Made by a program: the position numbers and the translations under genes | Source: Solibacillus sp040273735 | GTDB taxonomy: Bacteria > Bacillota > Bacilli > Bacillales_A > Planococcaceae | Assembly: GCF_040273735.1 (NCBI RefSeq) | Contig: NZ_JBELZM010000006.1 | Location: 116,373 to 180,372, forward strand | Length of the DNA stretch: 64,000 nucleotides | Reading direction: 5' to 3' | Shown here: positions 34,732 to 43,241 of the stretch, in pieces | How positions within the stretch are numbered: the stretch's first letter is position 1 | How the letters are laid out: every line of letters begins with the position of its first letter | The notes under the pieces: model-generated | Seen by the model: only the letters and a program-made list of their open reading frames with translations | Told to the model about the DNA's origin: nothing | Databases searched by the model: none

Positions 34732-35919
34732 TTATGCCAGCCTTCGCTTTCTTCCTACTAATAAATAGTAAAGCGGGATACAGATAAGTATTAGCGGAAT
34801 CATCGATACGAATATTGTACGGTATGTTGTATAAGGTTCAATCATCCCTAAAATAAATGGCCCGACACCTAATCCTAAATCATATAAAATAAAGTATGTG
34901 GATGTTGCTAAGCCAAATCGATGTGGCTCCGTTACTTTAACTGCAATCGTCTGGGCAATGGAATTGAAGTTTCCGTAGCCAAAGCCAATAAGGACGGCTG
35001 CCAATAAGAGCATCCATCCTGCTGATGCCTGACTAAACAACAGCATTCCAATAGCGAAAACAGCTAGACATGGATAAACAATAATATTTGGGCCACGCAC
35101 ATCCATCAATTTCCCGGTAAATGGACGTGAAATAACGACAACCCCCGCATAGGCTAAGAAAAAGTAGCTTGCCGCTTCCACTAAATTAATTTCTCTTGCA
35201 TAAAACGTAATGAACGTCATAATTCCCGAGTATGCAAAACCAATTAATAAGGCAATAAATGAAATCGGAAGCGCTTTTGGTTCAATGAATTTTTCCAGGA
35301 ATGAAAGCTTCTCTGCCTGATGCCCATTTTGTTTATTTGGTTGTGGTAAAGAAATTTTAACAAAGAAATACGCGATTAGTAATATAAGTGACAGCGCGGT
35401 GTTCATATAGAAAATGACATCAAAGCCATTTTCAAGCTTCAGCATAAACATGCCGACAAACGGCCCAATTGCTGTTGCCAAAATTGCGCTTAAGCTAAAG
35501 TATCCAATTCCTTCCCCTTTACGTGATGCCGGTAAAATCGTAGCAACAATCGTTCCTGTCGCTGTTCCGACCGTTCCGACAGCAATCCCTTGTAATAAGC
35601 GGACGATCAATAAATAAACAACGCCCCATTCTATCAAATAAAGTGTTGTTGTTACGAAAAATAAAATAAGACCAATTAAAAGCATCTTCTGTGGACCGCT
35701 ACTGCTGATGAGACGTCCTGCCCCTATCCGACCAATCAATGACCCGATAATAAAAATACTCGAAACAAGTCCTGCAATACTTGTAGAAACTTGGTACGTG
35801 TCTACTGCATAGCTTGAAATGGTCACCATTAGTAGGAAGAATATTAAGATTGCAATAAAATTAATGATCGATACAATGATAAAGTCCTTCGTCCAAATTG
35901 GTTCTTTTATTTCCTTCAT
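34732..35919 (-). CDS. MFS transporter (12 TM, drug-efflux type)
   Basis: 395-residue major facilitator with twelve predicted spans. The loop 2-3 motif GRIGAGRLISSSGPQK is the conserved MFS motif A variant, and VRLLQGIAVGTVGTATGTIVA is the motif C-like helix 5 of antiporters. It overlaps the end of the marR gene upstream by 4 nt and is therefore co-transcribed with its probable repressor, which supports efflux of a compound sensed by that regulator. Confidence 0.85.
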   Translation of the reverse strand: MKEIKEPIWTKDFIIVSIINFIAILIFFLLMVTISSYAVDTYQVSTSIAGLVSSIFIIGSLIGRIGAGRLISSSGPQKMLLIGLILFFVTTTLYLIEWGVVYLLIVRLLQGIAVGTVGTATGTIVATILPASRKGEGIGYFSLSAILATAIGPFVGMFMLKLENGFDVIFYMNTALSLILLIAYFFVKISLPQPNKQNGHQAEKLSFLEKFIEPKALPISFIALLIGFAYSGIMTFITFYAREINLVEAASYFFLAYAGVVVISRPFTGKLMDVRGPNIIVYPCLAVFAIGMLLFSQASAGWMLLLAAVLIGFGYGNFNSIAQTIAVKVTEPHRFGLATSTYFILYDLGLGVGPFILGMIEPYTTYRTIFVSMIPLILICIPLYYLLVGRKRRLA

Positions 35920-36332
35920 TCTAGCCCTTCTTTCAATATCTTCTCCATATCAGACAGCGCTTTTTTAAAAAGCTCCTGTTGTTCGTCTGTCAGGTTACTT
36001 AATAGCTGATTTTGTAGAAATTTAATTTCCGGGGAAATATTTTCATACAATCTTTCTCCCTTTTCCGTCAAACTTATATATTTTTCCCGTCTGTCATTGC
36101 CTTGTTTCATTTGAATCAGCCCTCTTTGCGTCAACGTTTTAACATTTGCAGAAACAGTCGGCTTCTCAACATCCCAATATTTCGCGATCTGACTCATTGT
36201 TGCCAGTTCTTCATTCGCCAAATATTGCATCAAAGACCAGTTCGCATTGGACAGTTCATGCACTACCAGCATATTAGTAAGACGCTGCGTATAACGTTTA
36301 TGCAAACGGTGCAATTGTAAAAAGAAAGTCAT
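35916..36332 (-). CDS. MarR-family regulator of the MFS operon
   Basis: 138-residue winged-helix regulator. The recognition region KYWDVEKPTVSANVKTLTQRGLI (about 62-84, described by position) and the wing QGNDRREKYISLTEKG are standard MarR. It is the promoter-proximal gene of a two-gene operon whose start codon follows GGGAGG, and its stop overlaps the MFS start (4 nt). A perfect inverted repeat just upstream is the likely autoregulatory operator. Confidence 0.85.
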   Translation of the reverse strand: MTFFLQLHRLHKRYTQRLTNMLVVHELSNANWSLMQYLANEELATMSQIAKYWDVEKPTVSANVKTLTQRGLIQMKQGNDRREKYISLTEKGERLYENISPEIKFLQNQLLSNLTDEQQELFKKALSDMEKILKEGLE

Positions 36333-36364
36333 TTTAGATTACCTCCCTATTTTTTCTAAAATGG

Positions 36365-36381
36365 TTAGTTAACCTAACTAA
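36365..36381. promoter_or_regulatory. MarR operator, perfect 7-3-7 inverted repeat
   Basis: TTAGTTA-ACC-TAACTAA lies 33 bp upstream of the marR start, the expected place for autorepression. Confidence 0.7.
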
Positions 36382-36448
36382 TTAAATAGAAATCTGCTTC
36401 ATTTGTCAATCTTTTTTACTGGACCCAGTGGAATTTGACACGTAGTAG

Positions 36449-36598
36449 GTTGCTAAATTCTTTGGGAAGGCTGATAAATTAGATTATGCACTTACAAGAA
36501 AAAAAGAGGAAGCAATTCCGCTTTTTTGGGAAAAAAATGATAAATTACCGGTAACTCCACCTTTCTTTAAACTAAAAAACACGCTTTATAGCCTTTAA
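36449..36598 (+). pseudogene. Possible gene remnant, 49 codons
   Basis: An in-frame stretch without start codon reads VAKFFGKADKL...EEAIPLFWEKND and ends at TAA within the uppP terminator. Stops lie immediately upstream (TAGTAG). Composition is protein-like, but I cannot name a family; it may be debris of a lost gene. Confidence 0.25.
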
Positions 36599-36613
36599 GA
36601 CTACAAGCGTGTT
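36576..36613 (-). terminator. terminator of uppP
   Basis: CACGCTT (36580-36586) pairs with AAGCGTG (36605-36611); the minus strand continues into TTTTTTAG. Confidence 0.75.
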
Positions 36614-36621
36614 TATCCATT

Positions 36622-37437
36622 CTAAAAGAATATTAATAATAAAATACCAACTAAAAAGCAGTAATATGTGAAGTAATGCAGCTTTCCGTTTTTCATGATC
36701 CCCATGAACCAGCGCATGGCGAAATATGTCATAAACAATGTCGCAAGGAATGTGACTGTATACGGAAGAGCTAAATCCATTTTGTTTGGCTCATCGAGGA
36801 AGTCTGTAAACCCTAATACGACACCGCCTAAACTCACCGGAATATACAGCATGAATGAGAAACGCAGTGCTGTTTCCTGTTTCATTCCGACAGCGATTGC
36901 CGAAATAATTGTCGCACCCGATCGGCTAATCCCCGGTGTTAATGCAACTGCCTGCCCAAAACCTACTAATAAGGCATCCTTTGCTGATAAATCCCCGTCA
37001 CGTTTCGTTCCGCGTAAATTACGAATTAACCATAAGGCAATCCCTGTCACGAACAGCATAATCGCGATTGTCGTCATGCTAACATTATCTGCAATAACAT
37101 CGCTCAGCAGAACACCTAAAACACCTGCTGGAATCGAGCCGATAATGATGTAAAGCGCAAAATTAAAGTCAGCACGGTAACGCCGATTACGTGTCTTAAC
37201 AAACATTAGAAATCCAGTAATTAACCGAATAATATCTTCACGGTAAATAAACATAATCGCAATCAATGATGCCGTATTCGTTAGGATCGCGAATGTAAAG
37301 CCCTGTTCGCCCATTCCTAGAATTTCACTTACAATCATAACATGCCCACTTGATGACACTGGAATCGGTTCAGTTAAACCTTGGACAATACCGATAATAA
37401 AATGCTTTAACACTAAAATTAAATCAAAATTTTCCAT
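36622..37437 (-). CDS. uppP: Undecaprenyl-diphosphatase
   Basis: Membrane phosphatase (BacA/UppP family) of 271 residues that recycles undecaprenyl pyrophosphate for cell-wall synthesis; overexpression gives bacitracin tolerance. Both active-site motifs are intact: LTEPIPVSSSGHVMI (about 21-35) and PGISRSGATIISA (about 168-180). About eight membrane spans are present. The start follows GGAGATACAA. It sits 50 bp downstream of the second helD gene, and co-transcription is possible. Confidence 0.92.
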   Translation of the reverse strand: MENFDLILVLKHFIIGIVQGLTEPIPVSSSGHVMIVSEILGMGEQGFTFAILTNTASLIAIMFIYREDIIRLITGFLMFVKTRNRRYRADFNFALYIIIGSIPAGVLGVLLSDVIADNVSMTTIAIMLFVTGIALWLIRNLRGTKRDGDLSAKDALLVGFGQAVALTPGISRSGATIISAIAVGMKQETALRFSFMLYIPVSLGGVVLGFTDFLDEPNKMDLALPYTVTFLATLFMTYFAMRWFMGIMKNGKLHYFTYYCFLVGILLLIFF

Positions 37438-37486
37438 TTGTATCTCCTAAAAAAGTAGTCCTCTTCTGTTAGACGCAAAAAGACGT

Positions 37487-39679
37487 CTAAATGTTCACTT
37501 CTTTACGATAATACTGTTCTCCGATGTGTGCAAGCGCTTTTGGCAATGTTCCGTCCGTTACTAAAAATAATTGACGTGTGGCACGTGAAGCAATTGTATA
37601 CAGTAAATACGCATCCATCTCTTCTCTGTATACATGGGCATTGGCATCTGCTACAAGAACAGTCGTAAACTCAAAGCCTTTCGCCATATAGCCGGGCATG
37701 ATGAGCAGCCCCTTCATATATACCTTCTGTTCTTCTGTAACGAGCTGAAGCTGTGGAAGAAGCGGTTTTAATTCGTTGTATAATTGTTCGCATGCCAGCT
37801 TATTTTTGCATAAAATAACGAAGCTTTCTTCTTCTTTATAATGCGAATCGACAAGGTGTGCAATTGTTTCGCGCACTGCATTAGTTTCGATAATTTGTGG
37901 CTTATCCCCTGATACACCAAGCGACTCGGTTGTCGTGTTGTTTAAAATCGCGCTCATAAAATCGGTAATTTCATTTGTCGAACGATACGATTTATTTAAC
38001 TCGACTGCTTTGAAGTGCTTGGACAATGGACCTGCAAGCGAGTCCTTCATTTGCGGATGCACGACCTGGTTTTTATCCCCCAGCAACGTGTAATGCGCTT
38101 TTGGATGCATAGCTTTAATCGTCAGCAGCTGCAAATACGAGTAGTCCTGGATTTCATCAATGACAATATGTTTAATCGTATTATCTGTATACAAGCCTTT
38201 TACAACAGCTTGCATATACATGATTGGAGCCAAATCTTCGTAATATAATATGCGTTGTTTCAGTGTTTCAGTCGTTGTAGCCTGAATCGTTTGTGTTTTT
38301 AAATTATCATTTTGGTATGTTAATGAATGCAGATACATTTTGTTTAAATTTACAAACCCTAGCTGATGAATCGCACTTTCAAGTTTGCCGTACCTTTTTT
38401 GCAGCTTTTCATTTGCCTGCTGCTCGATTTCCTTATCTGTCCCGATATACGTATTGACCGACTTTAATTCCTTCATCAATACTTTGCGATCCTTTGTTTT
38501 TTCCTGCTCTATTTTTTCCAGCAGTACTGTACGAATTTTCTTCAATCGAAAATCAATATCCAATGCGCCGAACTTGTCGTAAAACAGATCCGTCAGTTTT
38601 TTGGCCGAAATGAACAGTTTTCCTTCAATCTTTAAATTATAAAACGGCATGCCGCTCTTCTTTAGACTTTCAATATATTTCAGCAGCTGCTTTACGTATG
38701 CATGCGAGCCTTTAAATGCATAGTGCTCGCGTTCCTCCTTGCTCGCCTTTTGAAGACGTTCAATATTTTCGTAGCTTGTTTCTGCTTTATAATAAGATAA
38801 CTTTAAATCGCGCAACAAACGGTAATACGTCGTATGCTGAACATTGTCCTCACCTAGCTCCGGTAATACGTTCGAAATGTAGTCATTGAACAAATCGGAC
38901 GGTGAAATAAGCAGAATACTGCGTGCATTCATTGTTTGGCGGTATTCATACAGTAAATAAGCAATTCGCTGCATCGCAACAGATGTTTTCCCGCTGCCAG
39001 GCGGGCCAAGTACGATTAAATTATCTTTATTAGATGAACGAATGACGATGTTCTGGTCACTTTGGATTGTTGCGACAATTGACTTCATCTTTTCTTTTGC
39101 CGTATCCGACAGCAGGCTTTGCAGCACTTCATCGCCTACATATATATCCGCGTCCAGCACTTGCAACAGCTCATCATACTTTACTTTATACTGACGGCGG
39201 CCTTGAATCGTAACCGGAATATATTCTCCATCCGGAATTTGATAGCGTGCCTTTCCGACCTTATTTTCATAAAAAAGGCTTGAAATCGGGGCACGCCAGT
39301 CATAAATTAGCACGTCATCCGTTTTTGGTTCGCGGAATGTCGATAAGCCAATATATAAATGTTCCCGATCGCCTTCTTCATTTTCAATTGAAATACGCCC
39401 GAAATACGGACTTTTATATAAAATTTGCATTTTGCTTAATTGTTCACTGGCATTCAGATACTCCCGTTCGCGCAATTGCATCGTTTGCAGCATTTGCGAA
39501 AACTGGATGGCACTTTCCCCTGAAACATCGTTAAACTCCGAAGATGCTTGTGAGCGTTCTTCAACAATGTCTCCTTTTTGCTTTTTTAAATGATTGGACT
39601 GAATTTTTATTTGCTGTTTTAGAAGAGCACTAATTTCTTTTAAGTGTGTCTCTTCCTGTTGCCATATCGTTTGTTCCAC
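37487..39679 (-). CDS. HelD-type RNA-polymerase-recycling helicase, copy 2
   Basis: Second UvrD-like HelD paralogue, 730 residues. It has a coiled-coil arm, Walker A GPPGSGKTSV (about 230-239), Walker B IDEIQDYS, motif NKSYRSTNEI and the C-terminal YTIASRATRQLFLV. It starts with GTG after GGAGG. Relative to the copy at 14924-17284 it has a different nucleotide loop (GPPGSGKT against GAAGSGKT) and is about 56 residues shorter, so the two may differ in partner or condition of use. Confidence 0.86.
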   Translation of the reverse strand: MEQTIWQQEETHLKEISALLKQQIKIQSNHLKKQKGDIVEERSQASSEFNDVSGESAIQFSQMLQTMQLREREYLNASEQLSKMQILYKSPYFGRISIENEEGDREHLYIGLSTFREPKTDDVLIYDWRAPISSLFYENKVGKARYQIPDGEYIPVTIQGRRQYKVKYDELLQVLDADIYVGDEVLQSLLSDTAKEKMKSIVATIQSDQNIVIRSSNKDNLIVLGPPGSGKTSVAMQRIAYLLYEYRQTMNARSILLISPSDLFNDYISNVLPELGEDNVQHTTYYRLLRDLKLSYYKAETSYENIERLQKASKEEREHYAFKGSHAYVKQLLKYIESLKKSGMPFYNLKIEGKLFISAKKLTDLFYDKFGALDIDFRLKKIRTVLLEKIEQEKTKDRKVLMKELKSVNTYIGTDKEIEQQANEKLQKRYGKLESAIHQLGFVNLNKMYLHSLTYQNDNLKTQTIQATTTETLKQRILYYEDLAPIMYMQAVVKGLYTDNTIKHIVIDEIQDYSYLQLLTIKAMHPKAHYTLLGDKNQVVHPQMKDSLAGPLSKHFKAVELNKSYRSTNEITDFMSAILNNTTTESLGVSGDKPQIIETNAVRETIAHLVDSHYKEEESFVILCKNKLACEQLYNELKPLLPQLQLVTEEQKVYMKGLLIMPGYMAKGFEFTTVLVADANAHVYREEMDAYLLYTIASRATRQLFLVTDGTLPKALAHIGEQYYRKEVNI

Positions 39680-39958
39680 TATTGGTTCGCCTCCAAATGC
39701 TCCGGAAGTAAAATCTTCTCTTTACATAAATATTCATGGTACTTCAAAATGACGTTAGATTCAATTGAAACTATTTTGAGATTCCTCGCCATTACAAAAT
39801 TTAACAATTCTATTATAGCATCTTCCTAACTTTAAATTATGTTGATTAAAGAAATATATTATACGCGGATTTATATTCATGAATTTTTTGAGGCGTGATG
39901 ATGTATTAGCCGAAGGAAATAAAAAAGAAGCTTCCATATTAATGGAGGCTCCTAATCG
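39680..39958. other. Intergenic region upstream of helD copy 2
   Basis: About 280 bp, AT-rich. It contains only the convergent terminator of the flavin reductase gene (39928-39951, GCTTCCAT/ATGGAGGC); no gene was found. Confidence 0.5.
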
Positions 39959-40513
39959 TTATTGCATATCAACTGCTTGTTTTGATAATGTTTTTGTCAT
40001 TTCACAATATTGAACGAATACACGTGCAAGTTCGCGCAGGCGGTTGTGCACATCTTCATCGATAATTTTGTTCTCTTTATCAAAGTGATCCGCATGTGTG
40101 TATACATAGTTTGGTGTAACTAGGCAGCGGAAGTAATCTAGGATCGGACGCAATTGATTTTCCAGTACTAAGTGATGCTGGTATGTTCCGCCATTACCGA
40201 TGATAGCTGCCGGCTTGTAACGTAACGCTTTTGGTGGAATCATATCAAAGGCATTTTTCAGTACGCCCGGAATCGATGCCTGGAAAATCGGTGATGCGAA
40301 AATGTAAGCATCTGCTTCTTCAAATTTTTGAATCATATTTTTCATATCATCATTTAGCGGACTGCCGTCTAAAATTTGATGCTGTAATTTTGAGAAGTAT
40401 AAAATCTCTAATTCTAGCGAAGGGTTGAAAGCTTGAATATATTTTTGAACCTGTTCCAAAAGAACGCCGGTTTTACGACCAAAAATGGTTCCATCGACAA
40501 GTAATATTTTCAT
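39959..40513 (-). CDS. NAD(P)H-dependent FMN reductase-like flavoprotein
   Basis: 184-residue flavodoxin-fold oxidoreductase of the SsuE/YhdA group. DGTIFGRKTGVLLEQV (about 7-22) is the FMN phosphate loop, SPIFQASIPGVLKNAFD (about 75-91) is the conserved active-site segment and IGNGGTYQHHL follows. It reduces FMN, quinones or azo dyes with NAD(P)H. The RBS GGAGG is strong. It is monocistronic with a terminator. Confidence 0.82.
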   Translation of the reverse strand: MKILLVDGTIFGRKTGVLLEQVQKYIQAFNPSLELEILYFSKLQHQILDGSPLNDDMKNMIQKFEEADAYIFASPIFQASIPGVLKNAFDMIPPKALRYKPAAIIGNGGTYQHHLVLENQLRPILDYFRCLVTPNYVYTHADHFDKENKIIDEDVHNRLRELARVFVQYCEMTKTLSKQAVDMQ

Positions 40514-40681
40514 AAATGTTCCTCCATGTAAATCATTGTACTCATATTGTATCAGAATAACATTGCGTTTTAATAGGTAGTTGCTTAGTAAAGTTAAATT
40601 TCAGTCTTTCGTCTTACATTGTTATATCGGGAAATGAATTTGAATAATTTTCCAAACCGCAATGTAAAGATTGGTTCCCCA

Positions 40682-41482
40682 CTATTTACCTTGCCCATCA
40701 ATTTTCAGACGTCCCTCTTCGTCCTCACTATTTACTGGCGGCAATGTGTCTTCTTTGTATTTATCCCAGTTAAAGGTCACTTCTTCATCGGCTAAAGCTT
40801 CTCCCTTTTCGATAATGGGCATTTGCATTTCCAGTAGCTCATCGGATAAGTAAATTGATACTTTTTGCTCTTTTCCGTGAAGCGCGATTACTTTCATTGC
40901 CAATGCTATTTGCGTTGCTGGTATGGAATGCAGCTTTTTCAGCGGTCCGACTAAAATCGGGTTAATTACCTTTAATACCTTATCGCCAATCGTTTCTCCT
41001 AGTCGGAATTCAAGGCGATTCCCTGTAATGAGTGATGGACGTACGATTGATAATCGAGGGAAATCCATTTTAATGAGTTCTTCCTCCAATTTTCCCTTTA
41101 CCTGACTATAATAAGCAAGTGCCTTTTCATTTGCTCCCATTGCGGAAATAACAATGAAATGACCGACCCCGCGGTTTTTTGCAATCGCTGCAATCGTTAA
41201 CGGATATTCAAAATCGACCTTTTCAAACTGCTGCTTTGACCCCGCTTTTTTCATCGTTGTTCCTAAACAGCAAAATACCTCATGAGCAAACTCAATATCC
41301 TTATCGGCAATCTGATCAAACTCGCACAGCTTTACAACTAATTTTGGGTGCGTAAAATCAAGCGGTCTTCTCGAAATAACGTTGACTGCAGCATACTCCT
41401 CACTCTCGCATAATAACTTCACAAGCGAAGAACCGACCAATCCTGTTGCACCTACAACCAACGCTGAGCGCATCGTTTTCAT
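40682..41482 (-). CDS. NAD(P)-binding oxidoreductase (YraR/HTATIP2-like)
   Basis: 266-residue atypical SDR with an N-terminal Rossmann motif ALVVGATGLVGSSLVKLL and a C-terminal region lacking a clear YxxxK (it has YYSQVKGKLEEEL, the motif of the HTATIP2/TIP30-like subgroup). The function is unknown: redox sensor or NAD-dependent reductase. The start is the ATG at 41482, 6 nt after GAGG. A 270-nt in-frame upstream extension has no ribosome site. It is divergent from the glycosyl-type gene at 41594. Confidence 0.75.
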   Translation of the reverse strand: MKTMRSALVVGATGLVGSSLVKLLCESEEYAAVNVISRRPLDFTHPKLVVKLCEFDQIADKDIEFAHEVFCCLGTTMKKAGSKQQFEKVDFEYPLTIAAIAKNRGVGHFIVISAMGANEKALAYYSQVKGKLEEELIKMDFPRLSIVRPSLITGNRLEFRLGETIGDKVLKVINPILVGPLKKLHSIPATQIALAMKVIALHGKEQKVSIYLSDELLEMQMPIIEKGEALADEEVTFNWDKYKEDTLPPVNSEDEEGRLKIDGQGK

Positions 41483-41593
41483 ATGTTTCCTCTTTTCTTT
41501 ATTTTGATGTATGTATATGTAGAAAACTCTCTCATTCATAATTTCGGTAATTCCGCCATATTTTATAGAGATAGTGGAAAGGATGGGATTTAC

Positions 41594-42628
41594 GTGCAAA
41601 AAAGAAAAATTATATGGATTATCGAGCATTGTGAGATTAAAGGAACTTATCCTTTTGAGCGTGCAGTAACCTTGGCAAATCTGTTGCAGGATGAAGAGGT
41701 CGTTCTCTTTGTGAAAACTGCAAATGAACAGCTTCTTGATAAATTGGCCCAAACAGGCTTAAATATTGTTCAGTTTGAACGTTTTATCGAACTCAGAAAG
41801 AAAATTCGTGAATTGGAGCCTCATTTAATCATCCATGAAGGCAAAGATACCCAAGTTGACCAAATTGAAATGATTAAACCGTTTTGCCCGACGATTGTTC
41901 ATTTTGATGATTTTGGCATGGGTGCACAACTTAGCGACTGTCATATTGTTTCATTGTTTGGGGAATCCCATGAAGAGTCGCATACACATGAGCTTGCCGG
42001 CAGCTATGCGTTTGCCGTACCGCCAAATTTAGAAAAAGTCGCACATCAAATCCTTGAAAAACCCGATAGCTCAATTAAAGAATCACTTCCGCATATTGTT
42101 GTCGCATTTGAAGATGGGGATAGCAACAATCTGACTTACCGTACTTTACGCCACTTAACCCAACTGCAAATCCCATTAAAAATTTCAGTTGCGATTGATG
42201 ATGACTATCATCATGACATCGATAGTCTAAAAATGATGGCGTTAAGCCGAAAAAATACCGTCATCGTTCAAAAACCTGATGCCCTGCTCGAGTTGATGCC
42301 GCAAGCAGACTTGATTATTTGCAATGCCAACTATACGCCATATAAAGTGGCAGCAGCCGGAATTCCTTGTATTACAACGGCCCAACAGGATAATGAACTT
42401 AATTATGCATTTACACGCGAGATGAACGGCTTTATCCATATCGGGTTAGGCCGAAAAATGAAGCAGTCCATTATTCAAAATGCCGTGATGGAGCTCTTGC
42501 TTCATGAGCAGCGCCGTGAACGTGCTGTCCGCAAGCAGCGCAGTCTTGAAATTCTGACAAACAACGATATTCTGAAAAACCTGCTGCTTGATTTAGCTTA
42601 TGCCCGTCATAATATGGCACATATTTAA
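41594..42628 (+). CDS. SpsG/PseG-like nucleotide-sugar-binding protein
   Basis: 344-residue GT-B-fold protein. The N-terminal half carries EHCEIKGTYPFERAVTLA, typical of nucleotide-sugar hydrolases that release the sugar from UDP, and the C-terminal half has ADLIICNANYTPYKVAAAGIPCI, the PseG/SpsG nucleotide-binding region. The start is a GTG after GGAAAGGATGG. SpsG in B. subtilis acts in spore-coat polysaccharide synthesis; no other sps genes are adjacent, so the pathway is an inference. Confidence 0.65.
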   Translation: MQKRKIIWIIEHCEIKGTYPFERAVTLANLLQDEEVVLFVKTANEQLLDKLAQTGLNIVQFERFIELRKKIRELEPHLIIHEGKDTQVDQIEMIKPFCPTIVHFDDFGMGAQLSDCHIVSLFGESHEESHTHELAGSYAFAVPPNLEKVAHQILEKPDSSIKESLPHIVVAFEDGDSNNLTYRTLRHLTQLQIPLKISVAIDDDYHHDIDSLKMMALSRKNTVIVQKPDALLELMPQADLIICNANYTPYKVAAAGIPCITTAQQDNELNYAFTREMNGFIHIGLGRKMKQSIIQNAVMELLLHEQRRERAVRKQRSLEILTNNDILKNLLLDLAYARHNMAHI

Positions 42629-42689
42629 CTTAAAAAATTAGGCTTTCCCCATCACATATATGTATGCATTATGTTACAATACAAAGAGA

Positions 42690-42862
42690 TTAAATTGATT
42701 CAGTAAATCAATTTAAAGCCTCTGGCAGATGTTACAAATTCGGTAAGGAGTTCTTAAAAGGAAGTCAGCCTAAAAGCGTCGCATCGTGCGACAACGTCTG
42801 ACTGACCCACATCCTGTGGTCCTAAAGCCGAATTTGAACGCAATTATGCCAAGGCATAATTG
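42690..42862 (+). ncRNA. Structured leader: four hairpins in a 173-nt region
   Basis: TTAAATTGATT pairs with AATCAATTTAA (42690-42716). An outer 9-bp stem CAAATTCGG (42735-42743) with CCGAATTTG (42828-42836) encloses AGTCAG/CTGACT (42763-42768, 42798-42803) around GTCGCATCGTGCGAC (42778-42792), then CCACATCCTGTGG (42807-42819). CAATTATGCC/GGCATAATTG (42841-42862) sits just before the ribosome site of the next gene. The function is inferred: a cis-acting leader or small RNA. Confidence 0.5.
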
Positions 42863-42888
42863 ATTATCCGCTTAAAAAGGAGCAATTA

Positions 42889-43077
42889 ATGATGCAAACA
42901 AAAGACCAGCTTCAGCAGGAAATCGCTGAATTAAAGAATGATTACATCAATCTTCAAGGCGATATGGAAAAGCTAGAATCACTTGGCCATGCAGACTCAG
43001 TAAAACAAGCGCTCGCACGCCTTGAAAATATGGAAGCACGGCTAGCAGAACTTAACAAACAGCTCGCAGCACTTTAA
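42889..43077 (+). CDS. Small coiled-coil protein, SE1561-family-like
   Basis: 62-residue, all-helical protein with heptad Leu/Ala pattern (QLQQEIAELKNDYINLQGD, LENMEARLAELNKQLAAL). Size and pattern fit the SE1561 family of short cytoplasmic proteins in Bacilli; no function is established. The RBS AAAAAGGAG is 6-7 nt before tandem ATGs. It is preceded by the folded leader and followed by its own terminator, so it is translated from a short dedicated mRNA. Confidence 0.7.
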   Translation: MMQTKDQLQQEIAELKNDYINLQGDMEKLESLGHADSVKQALARLENMEARLAELNKQLAAL

Positions 43078-43093
43078 TGTTGCGGGTTTTTTT
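43066..43093 (+). terminator. terminator of the SE1561-like gene
   Basis: CTCGCAG pairs with TTGCGGG (G-U pairs allowed), followed by eight T; the stem overlaps the stop codon region. Confidence 0.7.
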
Positions 43094-43241
43094 TGAGCAA
43101 AAAGCAAGGTAATATAATGCCGTTTTTGGTACTTGTTGATTCCCGTTCCGGCGGCTCCAATCAACTAAATTAAATGCTAATGTTATATTACTTTTTACAA
43201 TACTATTTCTTACACAATAAAAACACTCGGAGGATTATTAT

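Noticed and set aside
41483..41593. N-terminal extension of the SpsG-like gene
   Set aside because: The preceding 37 codons overlap the divergent promoter and have no ribosome site; the GTG at 41594 has one.
42629..42888. T-box leader upstream of the small coiled-coil gene
   Set aside because: No T-box AGGGTGGnACCGCG-type motif is present, and the downstream genes are not amino-acid related.
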